Part shown: piece by piece, positions 16,689 to 25,825 of the stretch
Numbering within the stretch: the first letter of the stretch is position 1
How the letters are laid out: every line of letters begins with the position of its first letter
NCBI RefSeq assembly: GCF_004339765.1
Contig: NZ_SMGO01000002.1
Coordinates: 711,001-775,000, forward strand
Direction: 5' to 3'
DNA from: Albibacterium bauzanense
GTDB lineage: Bacteria; Bacteroidota; Bacteroidia; Sphingobacteriales; Sphingobacteriaceae
DNA length: 64,000 bases
Notes under the pieces: model-generated
The model's database searches: none
Told to the model about the DNA's origin: nothing
What the model saw: the letters and a program-made list of their open reading frames with translations, nothing else
Translations under genes and position numbers: made by a program

Positions 16689-19600
16689 TTGATACTTTCA
16701 CTTCAATTAAGATCTGTACAAAACTATGTTACTCAGAAAGCATCTCAATATCTGTCTAAAGAACTTCAAACTACTATTAAGTTAGAGTCTGTTTATTTTA
16801 GACCTTTTGATGCTATCCAGATTAAGAATTTTTATGTAGAAGACCAAGAGCAAGACACGCTATTATATTTTGGTGAACTTCAGGCAGACCTGGATTTAAG
16901 CTCTATATGGAATTCGAGATTAATGATCAATAACCTTAAAATTAGTGACGGAAAGATCTCGATAAAGAAACAAATTGACTCAACTACTAACTTCACATTT
17001 ATTCAACGTTATTTTTCACCACAAGAAACAGATCCGAAAAAGCCAGCAGGAAAGTTTGATCTTATTTTATCAAGTGCGACACTGCAAAATATTGAACTCT
17101 ATTATAAAGATTACTTTTCTAAAGATGTTGATGGAATAAACTTTGGAGATCTTCATGTTTATTCACTTAATGGCAAATTCAATGATATTGATTATGTGAA
17201 TCATATTATTAAGGCGTCTGTTCAAGAATTGACCTTTAAAGAGAAAAGTGGAGTTTTTGTTAAAAAGCTAAATACTATTGCTACAATTGATTCAAATCGT
17301 ATGGAGTTTTCTCAATTAGATCTTGAAGTGAACTCTAGTTATATACGAGACTATGTTTTATTAGAATATGTGAATTTCGCTGCTTTCTCAGATTTTATTA
17401 AGCAGGTTTCTATTACAGGCAATCTTAGAGATTCAAGAATTACATCTAAGGATATTGCTTTATTTGCTCCGCAGGTAAATGTTACTAATTTCGATGTAAT
17501 GATTAATGGAGATTTTTCAGGTAAGGTTGACAATCTTCAGGCAAAGAAAGTACAGATTCGCACTGGAAGACAAACATGGTTGCAAGGAGACGTATCTATT
17601 AAAGGACTACCAAATATTGATCAGACCTTTTTTGATATGAATCTTTCACAATTAATAACTGATAGAAAAGACCTTGAAACGCTAGTAGCTGATTTAAGCG
17701 GAAAGAAATTATTTGCCTTGCCCGTATTATTTGACCGTTTTGGTAAACTTAGTTATCAGGGACAAATAACAGGTTTTTATAATGATTTTATAACGAAAGG
17801 TATTTTTAAAACAAACTTAGGAGATATAATTGCTGACGTCAATCTTAAATTAAATGATGAGGGAGAATATAGTGGTGAAGTACTTGTTAATAAGTTTAAT
17901 CTTGGAGAGTTAGTTCAGAGTGAGCAATTAGGATTTGTGGCATTGAGGGCAACTGCAAAAGGCAGAGGTTTCTCTCTTGAGAATTTGTATGAGGAGATAC
18001 AATCCAATGTTCAATATATTGATTATAAGGGCTATCGATATCAGAATATATTAATTGATGGAGCCATTGAGAAACAAAACTTTTCTGGAAATATTAATGT
18101 AAACGATGAAAATCTAGCTGTAGACTTTAATGGTAATTTAAGTTTAGATAAAAATTTGCCAGAGTTTGGCTTTACAGCGAAGGTTGATAAGATTGATCTT
18201 AATAATTTACATTTATCGCAAGATAGTTTAATATTATCAGGCACCATTAATAGCAATTTTGTTGGAGGAAACCTGAATGATGTTATTGGAGAGTTGGTTG
18301 TTTCTGATTTAAGAATTGAGAAACCAGAACAAACAGCAATAGTAGAGTCACTCTCATTGCGCGCTGAAGGGAGGGGAGAAGATCGGCTTTTGGCTATTCA
18401 ATCTAATATCTTAGATGCTACAATAAAAGGTGAGTTTGATCTAAATACTTTTCCTTCCTATTTTAAATCGGTAGCAAAACACTATATACCTTCCTGGGAA
18501 ACGAAAATAGTAGAAGGAGGAATACAAGAGTTTGATCTGGAGCTGACATTAAAGGACTTTTCTCCATTTGCTTTAGTCTTTGCACCTGACGTCACCATAC
18601 CAGAGGAGGTTATAGTCAATGGAAAATTCTCTTCTCAGAATGAGCAGGCATCTCTTAATGGCTTCATTCCTTTAATCACTTATAAAGATATAAAAGTTAA
18701 TAATTTAATTTTTGACCAAACTACTAATGATCAATATTTGAATTTATTTATAACGTCCGACCGCGTTGATATTACAGATAGCTTATATATCAATAACGTT
18801 AACTTTGCCAATGTTCTTCGTAATGATAGTCTAAATTTTAATATTAAACTTTCAGACCCAAATGCAACGAACCAGTTGGATTTGAATGGATTGATAGAAT
18901 TTGATAGTAATACTTCGCCTCGTTTAAGTTTACTTCCATCAGATGTTATTATAAACCATGAGGAATGGAGAATACAAGATCAGGTTCGATTTAATTTTGA
19001 AGATGGAAAGACTCTGATAGATGGATTAGAGCTATCGCAGGCAAGTCAAATAGTGAAAATAGATGGCACAATTTCGAATAGTGCGGACGATGTTTTAACT
19101 GTTAATTTACAGAATTTTTCTCTAAAGACATTAAATCCCCTTTCTAGAACTGCAGGAATTGAATTAAATGGCTTAATGGAAGGAGATATAGAGATTAGAT
19201 CTCTTTTAAAGAACCCATTTATTCAAAGTGATATTAGTGCTCAAGGTATCGAATATAATCAAGTCATGATAGGTGATTTGACTTTGAAGGCAGATCTTGA
19301 TCGAAGTACTCAATTAGTAAATCTAGAAGCTGAAGTCAATAACGACGGAGACCAATCGCTTTTTGTTGAAGGTACCTATAATGCTGTGCAAGAAGATAAT
19401 TCGCTCGATTTAACAGTGCGCTTAAATGATAGTCAGTTAGTTTTATTTGCCCCATTTCTAAAGAATTTGGTCTCTGATCTGTCGGGAACAGTTACAGCAG
19501 AATTATCTGTAAGTGGTACGCCTTTTAACCCAGCAATAAATGGTTCTGCAAATTTTAACGATGCTGGTATGGTAGTTAATTATCTTAAAACCCCTTATAT

Positions 19601-21008
19601 CATAAATGATAAAGTTCAAATAGAGAATAGTAAGATAATTATAAATGATTTAGCCATTAGAGATAGAGCTGGTCATAGGGCAATTGCAAATGGAACTGTT
19701 GATATGAGCACACCTCTAAATCCAACTATTCATGTAGAAATTGAAGCTGAAGAATTTATGGTTTTAAACACAACAGCTAAAGATAATCCTTTGTATTACG
19801 GTTTAGCTTATGGAACAGGGAGTTTCTCCTTTCAAGGGCCAACTGACAATATGAATATTAGAATTGAGGCACAGACGAACTCAGGTACCGTTATTAATAT
19901 TCCTTTAAACGCTGCAGGAACAATAACAGATCGTGATTTTATAACATTTGTAGTGAAAGATTCCTCACTTGTTGTCCCTAAAAAGAATTCTTTTCAGGGT
20001 TTAACAATGACGATGGATTTAACAGTTGATCCTGAGGCTGAAATAAATATATTTACAGACCTGGGTAAATTATCTGGTAGAGGAGAAGGATTGTTGTCGA
20101 TGAATATAACAAGTCTGGGTGATTTTGAGATGTTCGGTGATTATGCAATACAAGAAGGAGAATTTGAATTTACTGCTCAGGATTTTATTAATAAAATCTT
20201 TGAAATTAGTCAGGGAGGATCAATTCGATGGACAGGTAATCCTACAGAAGCCCTTATAAATTTAACTGCGGTTTATCAAGTAAGAACAAGTGTTCGGCCC
20301 CTTTATATTGCTGCAGGTAGAAACGGTACTGACCAACGTGTATTAGCGCAAGCCGAAATGATCTTGAATGGAAATCTATTGCATCCAGATATATCATTTG
20401 GCATAGATTTTCCAACTGATTCGTACGTAAAGGATGAATTACAAAGTTATTTGAGTGATGCTAATAATGTTAATCAGCAAGCTTTAAGTCTGATTGTGAG
20501 AAGGAGTTTTGCCCCTGGAACAGGTACGGATTTGACGCGCGAGTTAAATACTACTGTATTTAGTGCTGGCACTGAATTAGCATTTAACCAATTGAACAAT
20601 ATTATATCCCAGTCATTGAATCTTAATTTCGTAGACTTCAACATTCGTTCCTTTAATGAAGCCAGTGCTTCTATTAGATTGTTGAATGACAGGTTAGTTT
20701 TAACTGGAGGAGTTACGGATAGGCGAGGTCAGTTGAACGACTTTAACGTATTTGGAAAAGATATTGCGAGTGATGTAGAAGCCCTTTACTTACTTAGAAA
20801 AAGTGGGAATTTATTGCTCAGAGCTTCGAATCGATTGAATAATAGAAATTTCCTGAATCCAGAAGATGAATACGTAAGTGCCTTCGGATTGGTTTATAGA
20901 CAGGAGTTTGATACTTTCGGCGAATTCTTTAGAAGGATATTTAATTTCAAAAAAGCTACAAATAAACCTTTAGTAGAATCAACACCTGATTCAACTAAAG
21001 TTAATTAA
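16689..21008 (+). CDS. tamB: TamB-like translocation and assembly protein (DUF490)
   Basis: A very long (1439 residues from the first permitted start) AsmA/TamB-type periplasmic protein, rich in repeated beta-strands, with the C-terminal TamB domain from about residue 1000 (FNDAGMVVNYLKTPYIINDKV, GEGLLSMNITSLGDFEMFGDYAIQEGEF, DINFGIDFP-like segment). Such proteins span the periplasm and assist outer-membrane protein or lipid transport. The TTG at 16689 is probably not the true start: the same frame upstream, open from 16605, encodes KNIKKVVKIAFWVLLG and the rest of a membrane anchor, yet contains no ATG, GTG or TTG. A start by -1 shift from the ATG at 16591, a rare start codon or an indel are possible. 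It is convergent with DUF3109. Confidence 0.85.
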   Translation: MILSLQLRSVQNYVTQKASQYLSKELQTTIKLESVYFRPFDAIQIKNFYVEDQEQDTLLYFGELQADLDLSSIWNSRLMINNLKISDGKISIKKQIDSTTNFTFIQRYFSPQETDPKKPAGKFDLILSSATLQNIELYYKDYFSKDVDGINFGDLHVYSLNGKFNDIDYVNHIIKASVQELTFKEKSGVFVKKLNTIATIDSNRMEFSQLDLEVNSSYIRDYVLLEYVNFAAFSDFIKQVSITGNLRDSRITSKDIALFAPQVNVTNFDVMINGDFSGKVDNLQAKKVQIRTGRQTWLQGDVSIKGLPNIDQTFFDMNLSQLITDRKDLETLVADLSGKKLFALPVLFDRFGKLSYQGQITGFYNDFITKGIFKTNLGDIIADVNLKLNDEGEYSGEVLVNKFNLGELVQSEQLGFVALRATAKGRGFSLENLYEEIQSNVQYIDYKGYRYQNILIDGAIEKQNFSGNINVNDENLAVDFNGNLSLDKNLPEFGFTAKVDKIDLNNLHLSQDSLILSGTINSNFVGGNLNDVIGELVVSDLRIEKPEQTAIVESLSLRAEGRGEDRLLAIQSNILDATIKGEFDLNTFPSYFKSVAKHYIPSWETKIVEGGIQEFDLELTLKDFSPFALVFAPDVTIPEEVIVNGKFSSQNEQASLNGFIPLITYKDIKVNNLIFDQTTNDQYLNLFITSDRVDITDSLYINNVNFANVLRNDSLNFNIKLSDPNATNQLDLNGLIEFDSNTSPRLSLLPSDVIINHEEWRIQDQVRFNFEDGKTLIDGLELSQASQIVKIDGTISNSADDVLTVNLQNFSLKTLNPLSRTAGIELNGLMEGDIEIRSLLKNPFIQSDISAQGIEYNQVMIGDLTLKADLDRSTQLVNLEAEVNNDGDQSLFVEGTYNAVQEDNSLDLTVRLNDSQLVLFAPFLKNLVSDLSGTVTAELSVSGTPFNPAINGSANFNDAGMVVNYLKTPYIINDKVQIENSKIIINDLAIRDRAGHRAIANGTVDMSTPLNPTIHVEIEAEEFMVLNTTAKDNPLYYGLAYGTGSFSFQGPTDNMNIRIEAQTNSGTVINIPLNAAGTITDRDFITFVVKDSSLVVPKKNSFQGLTMTMDLTVDPEAEINIFTDLGKLSGRGEGLLSMNITSLGDFEMFGDYAIQEGEFEFTAQDFINKIFEISQGGSIRWTGNPTEALINLTAVYQVRTSVRPLYIAAGRNGTDQRVLAQAEMILNGNLLHPDISFGIDFPTDSYVKDELQSYLSDANNVNQQALSLIVRRSFAPGTGTDLTRELNTTVFSAGTELAFNQLNNIISQSLNLNFVDFNIRSFNEASASIRLLNDRLVLTGGVTDRRGQLNDFNVFGKDIASDVEALYLLRKSGNLLLRASNRLNNRNFLNPEDEYVSAFGLVYRQEFDTFGEFFRRIFNFKKATNKPLVESTPDSTKVN

Positions 21009-21577
21009 GAAAAGGCGCCAGGTTTAACAGATTCCTCAAGAGCTTTATACCAGTCTTCTCCATATTTTCGAATTAAAGGTGTTTTTAAAAAGCTATAGAC
21101 AGGCACATTAAGTTCTTTACCAAAAGAACATGCAGCGTGGCATATATGCCAACGATCATAATTCAAAACATCAAATTCAGGGTAAGCCGTAACGCGAATG
21201 GGATAAAGGTGACATGAAATAGGCTTTTGCCATTCAATTGCACCAGCTTCATATGCTTTTTCTATAGCGCATTTTGTAATGCCATTTTCCCAATTAACAT
21301 AAGCACACTCTTTGTTCTTATCAACGCATGGGGTAGTTAAATCACCATCTTCATCAATTACATGGGTGCCTTGTTCTTCAACGGCTTTAATTCCCTTAGC
21401 GGTCATATATGGCTTTACCTTATCGTATATCTCTTTTAATATACTTAGCTCGTGTTTTTCTAAGGGAGCACCAGAATCACCTTCAATACAGCATGCTCCT
21501 TTACATGCAGATAGATTGCAGACAAATTCTTCTTTGATTAGCTCCTCACTTACTAAAACACCCTCAACCTCGATCAT
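21005..21577 (-). CDS. DUF3109 family cysteine-rich protein
   Basis: A 190-residue protein with a cysteine cluster at residues 20-30 (C20, C25, C29, C30 in CNLSACKGACC), and further cysteines in TPCVDKNKECAYVNW, TKCAIEKA, ISCHLYPIR and HICHAACSFG. The pattern fits DUF3109 and resembles the YkgJ-type zinc or iron-sulfur binding proteins, so metal or cluster binding is likely. Its stop overlaps the TamB-like stop by four bases and it lies three bases after the DUF3108 gene. Confidence 0.85.
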   Translation of the reverse strand: MIEVEGVLVSEELIKEEFVCNLSACKGACCIEGDSGAPLEKHELSILKEIYDKVKPYMTAKGIKAVEEQGTHVIDEDGDLTTPCVDKNKECAYVNWENGITKCAIEKAYEAGAIEWQKPISCHLYPIRVTAYPEFDVLNYDRWHICHAACSFGKELNVPVYSFLKTPLIRKYGEDWYKALEESVKPGAFS

Positions 21578-21580
21578 GAT

Positions 21581-22351
21581 TTAATTTTTATTTAGAGGGT
21601 ATTTCAACCCAGATACGTCTACAAGCTCTAATGTAACTGAACCAATAAGAATTTCTACTTCTGCTTTCACAGGAATGCGATTGCCGTCATCTGTAACCCA
21701 AAGATAGAGTTTACTGTCCTTTCTGAATATTCTTCCTGGTTTAATCTCCGGGCTAAATTTAAGGCAATTAAAAGTGCCAATTGATGTTTTAATGCGTTCT
21801 TTACCTAGGTAGGTTATTCCCAAAGTGGCTACCTCATCATTTAAGAAATAGGTTAATTTGAATGATTGACCTACCGACATTTTAGAAAGATCAAGATTCC
21901 TGGCAAAATAATATGCTGATAGAAGATCAAAGGTTTGATTAGCACCTTTGAAAGTGCCTTTGTTGCCTGTGACTGTATTTTTATTTTGATCAAATCTTAC
22001 TTTATCATTCCTTCTATATTTCCCTTCTTTAATATTTTCAGTGTAAAAATACGGAAGAAAGGTTTTTTGATCAATATAAGAATCGTATTGATTCACCACA
22101 TTATAAAAAATGCTAAAAGCACTGGATGTTTTACCTTGCGCTGAAAGATGGATCGTGGGTTGTTGATCAAATTTCAGATCACTTGCTTCCACTTTTAAAG
22201 TTCCTTCAGCTGCAGATATAAAACCATACTTTAATTTATATTTTAGAACTTCACCAGGTTTAAATACAGATTCTTTTAGATAGGGAAGATCTTGCGCAAA
22301 AGCGCCAAATGATATAAATAGTGCGAATATAAATAATAGGTTCTTCTTCAT
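21581..22351 (-). CDS. DUF3108 secreted protein
   Basis: A 256-residue periplasmic or outer-membrane-associated protein with signal peptide MKKNLLFIFALFISFGAFAQ, and the DUF3108 pattern FKPGEVLKYKLKYGFISAAEG, STIGTFNCLKFSP-like and RIFRKDSKLYLWVTDDGNRIPV segments. A start ten codons further upstream exists, but the one chosen places the signal peptide at the N-terminus. It sits between DUF2480 and DUF3109 genes on the same strand. Function is unknown. Confidence 0.85.
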   Translation of the reverse strand: MKKNLLFIFALFISFGAFAQDLPYLKESVFKPGEVLKYKLKYGFISAAEGTLKVEASDLKFDQQPTIHLSAQGKTSSAFSIFYNVVNQYDSYIDQKTFLPYFYTENIKEGKYRRNDKVRFDQNKNTVTGNKGTFKGANQTFDLLSAYYFARNLDLSKMSVGQSFKLTYFLNDEVATLGITYLGKERIKTSIGTFNCLKFSPEIKPGRIFRKDSKLYLWVTDDGNRIPVKAEVEILIGSVTLELVDVSGLKYPLNKN

Positions 22352-22380
22352 ATTTAAGCTAGTTGCAAAAAATATGCCCA

Positions 22381-22896
22381 TTATAATTTTCGTTTAAAAA
22401 TGGGAACTGAAGAACAGGCTTCTCCATACATAATACTTTTCGCAACTTTACTTAATTTTCTGGTAAAGGTAATAAAAGCGGATTCAGGAATTTTGATATC
22501 TCCACACCCTTTTACCATAATTCTTTCCCCTTCAAATTGACTCATATCAAGATCCGCTAATGATTTTTCGTATAGAAAAGTTTCTAGTACATCTAAATCA
22601 CCAAAAATAACTTCTCTTGCATAAGGCTCTAATTTATTCGCTAGCAGCATGTATGCCCAAGTAGGAATGATGGCATCTGCAGAGCAAGTGATTGCAACGT
22701 TTTTATCTTGATATTGCGACCAGTCAGTACTTTTTATAAATTCTCTAAAATCCTTCTCTCGAAGTATTAAACCATGGAAGAGTTGGTCTTTAATGTCGAG
22801 CAATATTCGATCTCCTTTAGGAGACAGTGCAGCCAAATCAAATGTGATCAACCCACTTAGAGCTACTTTATTAACAATTGTATCCTGATTATTCAT
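22381..22896 (-). CDS. DUF2480 family protein
   Basis: A 171-residue cytosolic protein matching DUF2480 of Bacteroidota: VNKVALSGLITFDLAALSP at the N-terminus, YQDKNVAITCSADAIIPTWAYM in the middle, and a C-terminal GEACSSVPIFKRK. The frame runs upstream to a TTG at 22920 but the ATG at 22896 agrees with the family N-terminus and avoids the terminator that lies just upstream. Function is unknown. Confidence 0.85.
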   Translation of the reverse strand: MNNQDTIVNKVALSGLITFDLAALSPKGDRILLDIKDQLFHGLILREKDFREFIKSTDWSQYQDKNVAITCSADAIIPTWAYMLLANKLEPYAREVIFGDLDVLETFLYEKSLADLDMSQFEGERIMVKGCGDIKIPESAFITFTRKLSKVAKSIMYGEACSSVPIFKRKL

Positions 22897-22918
22897 ATCC
22901 TTGCCTTTCAAATCCTTC

Positions 22919-22954
22919 AAAAAAAATCCGGATAAATGATCGATTTATCCGGAT
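22919..22954 (-). terminator. Intrinsic terminator after the PpiD-like gene
   Basis: A perfect 12-bp inverted repeat, ATCCGGATAAAT (22926-22937) and ATTTATCCGGAT (22943-22954), with a five-base loop, is followed on the - strand by a run of eight T (complement of A at 22919-22926). It lies 21 bases beyond the stop of the PpiD-like gene and before the DUF2480 start. Confidence 0.85.
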
Positions 22955-22975
22955 ACAAAGTTAAGTATTTTTAAT

Positions 22976-25081
22976 CTAATAGAATCGCACTCGATTATCG
23001 ATGATTTCTGCCCGGTCGTGTAATATTTGTAAAACAGCTCCTGGAACTCGTTGTTTAACTAAGTTCAGGTTTTGTTGTTTTATAGATACAAGATTTAGCG
23101 GCTGATTAGGATTTATAAAATCATGTACTGAAACTACATAAACTCCTTGTTGTCCTTCAATACTTTTAGATATAGTGGCGGGTTGCAAGCCGAATACTGT
23201 ACCTACTACTTTATTCTCTTGTCCAATACCTGCAAGGATTGGATTAGCGAATACCGTATTTTGAACTTCAACAGGACTTTTTCCAAGTTTTTGAGCTACC
23301 TGCTCAATAGTAGATGATCCATTTAATGCCTCGTCAGTTTTCTTTATTAATTGCTTTGCTTTAATTTGATTGATTACAGCCGGCTCAATCTCTTGTTTCA
23401 CTGTTTCAAGAGGAAGAATTCCTTTTTCTCGTATCTGGGTCAAACGGGCAACAATATATTTATTTTCTAACTCGTAAACTTTATCAGTCACGTCTCCAAC
23501 TTTAGACTGGTATATCCATCTGATTAATTCACGAGGATTCATTAGATCTTGGATGGAACTTTGCATAGGAGCGATTTGAGCTCCGACCTGTGTTTCATAA
23601 CCTTCTGCCTTAGCAAGTTCTCTGAAATTATCCTTAGATACCTTACCAAAGAAGTTTGATGCTTTATTATAAGCAGCATTTAAAGTCTCCTTGCTGCTCT
23701 GGATACTCTTGTCTATAATAGCAGCTTTTACAACTCTTGACGAACCAATTTGATTGTCTATTTTTATAATGTGTACACCAAATTGCGTAGTAAGAACAAT
23801 CAGATCTCCTGTTCTGCCATTAAAAACAGCATTTTCAAAGGCAGGAATCATAGCTCCACGAGCAAATGTACCCAACTTTCCTCCATCATTCTTCGAGCCG
23901 TCTGTGCTGAATTCTGCCGCCAATGTAGCAAAGTTGGCACCATTTTGTATCAATGTTTTTATAGAGTCAGCCTTCGCTTTAGCTTGTTCATTGCCACCTT
24001 CTGCTGCCGGATTTAATAAGATATGGCTGGCAGATACAGAGTCCGGACTCATACGGCTATCTATTACCTTGGCAAGTTCATAGCTTCCATTAGAAAAGAA
24101 AGGACCTACTACAGATCCTGTAGAACTGTTAAACAAAGCTGAATCAAGCTTAGGCGATAAATCTCCCTTTTTGTAATATGCTATCGGATATTGAGTATCA
24201 GAATTGATTGAGGCAAATAATGAATCATTATCTGTCGTAGCTAATTCTGCTGCCAGTTCAATAGCTTTGTCATGTACAGCTAATGTATCACTAGCATTTG
24301 GTTCAGCATTAAATACTACATATTCAATACTGCGAGTTTCAACAGGGTTGAAAAAAGCAGCTTTATGATTGTTGTAATATGTTTTGTAGTCTTCTTCAGT
24401 TAGTTTAATGTCAGCATTGTTTATAGATGAATAATCTAATAAAACATAGCTGAAGTTAGCAATCTTATTACGTTGAATAAAATCCTCATTAGCCTCTAAT
24501 GAAGTTACATAAACACTGTTCTGAATTAGTTGATTGTATTTTTGTTGTAAACGTTCTTGTTTAATGTTTCTCAAAAAGCCTTCCCACTGTTGTTTTTGAG
24601 TACTGGTAGGAGGTTCGTTCCTTATATTGGTTAGGAATATACTTAATTGATTGCGATCAAATTCTCCAGTTTGAGGATTTGTAAATGATTGGATGATCTG
24701 AGGTGAAGGATTTTGACCAGACACCATATCATTTAATTCACTTGAGGCAACATTTAATCCAATGCGATCTATTTCTTCTTGTAAGATAGTTTGTGTTAAA
24801 TGCTGATTCCATACATTCTCAACAACATAAGCATTCATTTGGTCATTTACCGTTCCACCCATTTGCTGACGCATATTGTTCAAACCAGCTTCTACCTCAG
24901 CGTTGAATGTTGCATAATCAAGTTTTTCACCATTGATTACTCCAACCTCATTCTGATTGGCATTCATGGTTCCCAATAACTGTGGAATAATTTCGCCTAA
25001 TAAAAATGCGACAAGTGCGATACCGATTGTCCATACTACTAATAATCCCAGACGATTCCGCAAAAAAGTCATTATTCCCAT
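22976..25081 (-). CDS. ppiD: Membrane-anchored peptidylprolyl isomerase (PpiD/SurA-like)
   Basis: A 701-residue periplasmic foldase with an N-terminal transmembrane anchor (about residues 12-34, LGLLVVWTIGIALVAFLLGEI), a SurA_N-type chaperone region (about 40-240) and a parvulin rotamase domain near residues 345-440 (SASHILLN, FATLAAEFSTDGSKNDGGKLG, FGVHIIKID). A second, degenerate parvulin-like segment may follow. The protein probably assists folding of outer-membrane and secreted proteins. A strong terminator follows the gene. Confidence 0.88.
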   Translation of the reverse strand: MGIMTFLRNRLGLLVVWTIGIALVAFLLGEIIPQLLGTMNANQNEVGVINGEKLDYATFNAEVEAGLNNMRQQMGGTVNDQMNAYVVENVWNQHLTQTILQEEIDRIGLNVASSELNDMVSGQNPSPQIIQSFTNPQTGEFDRNQLSIFLTNIRNEPPTSTQKQQWEGFLRNIKQERLQQKYNQLIQNSVYVTSLEANEDFIQRNKIANFSYVLLDYSSINNADIKLTEEDYKTYYNNHKAAFFNPVETRSIEYVVFNAEPNASDTLAVHDKAIELAAELATTDNDSLFASINSDTQYPIAYYKKGDLSPKLDSALFNSSTGSVVGPFFSNGSYELAKVIDSRMSPDSVSASHILLNPAAEGGNEQAKAKADSIKTLIQNGANFATLAAEFSTDGSKNDGGKLGTFARGAMIPAFENAVFNGRTGDLIVLTTQFGVHIIKIDNQIGSSRVVKAAIIDKSIQSSKETLNAAYNKASNFFGKVSKDNFRELAKAEGYETQVGAQIAPMQSSIQDLMNPRELIRWIYQSKVGDVTDKVYELENKYIVARLTQIREKGILPLETVKQEIEPAVINQIKAKQLIKKTDEALNGSSTIEQVAQKLGKSPVEVQNTVFANPILAGIGQENKVVGTVFGLQPATISKSIEGQQGVYVVSVHDFINPNQPLNLVSIKQQNLNLVKQRVPGAVLQILHDRAEIIDNRVRFY

Positions 25082-25229
25082 AATAATCTATTATATTATT
25101 TTCGTTAAATTACATTGTTATTTTCATTTGTTCTTTACAAATGAGGGCGCAAGATACAATTAAATGTAAAAATTAAAAAAGATAAAATTAAAAAGATAAC
25201 GATGAAATGTCTGTCTTTTAAACTACTAT

Positions 25230-25817
25230 CTAAAATCTTTTCGGACCACTGAATTCGAAGTTCCCAGTTTGCGAGGTAATTTCAAAATATGAGAAGTCTT
25301 CTTTTGCCCAAAATGAGGTTCCATATGAGACTTGATTGTTTATAATAATGGTTACAGGTAAATTTGAATAAAAGCGTTTTTCATTCTCATCCCATATTAA
25401 TTCTTCTGATTTTAAAGTCATTCCATCGGCGCGGGTTGCAACTACATTCTTTCGTAATTCTGTAATGCCGGTATTAACACGTTGAATAGCATAATCTGAT
25501 TTTACACGCTGAGTCTCCGAGCGGGTAGAATCGTACATAATTAGTAAACCACCTTGCGGAAATTCATAATAAGGATTTTCAGTATTGAAGTGAAGCATCT
25601 TAGGAGTAGTTAGCTGTGCTTTCACAACTGCAGAATCGCTGTATAGTACTTTAACTCCATACGACACATCGACAGGGTCTTCAATTTTCTGACTAGAAAC
25701 ACGCTCAACTTCTTTTAAATCATTTTCACAGGCAGAGAATGAAAGTACGAGAATGAAAACTGCAACCTTTTTGATGATGCTAAATATATGTACTTTATAT
25801 AGTAGATTAGCATTCAT
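25230..25817 (-). CDS. lptC: LPS export lipoprotein LptC
   Basis: A 195-residue lipoprotein: a hydrophobic stretch ends in the lipobox FSAC with Cys30. The LptC/OstA-type beta-jellyroll pattern follows, with VKVLYSDSAVVKAQLTTP, ELRKNVVATRADGMTLKSEELIWDENEKRFYS and a final YFEITSQTGNFEFSGPKRF. LptC passes lipopolysaccharide from LptBFG to the periplasmic bridge. The frame continues 12 codons upstream, but the ATG at 25817 avoids overlap with the preceding gene and fits the family. Confidence 0.88.
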   Translation of the reverse strand: MNANLLYKVHIFSIIKKVAVFILVLSFSACENDLKEVERVSSQKIEDPVDVSYGVKVLYSDSAVVKAQLTTPKMLHFNTENPYYEFPQGGLLIMYDSTRSETQRVKSDYAIQRVNTGITELRKNVVATRADGMTLKSEELIWDENEKRFYSNLPVTIIINNQVSYGTSFWAKEDFSYFEITSQTGNFEFSGPKRF

Positions 25818-25825
25818 AAGTTTTA

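Noticed and set aside
23754..24083. 109-residue open frame on the + strand opposite the PpiD-like gene
   Set aside because: Shadow of the parvulin domain coding region; no start signal or homology features.
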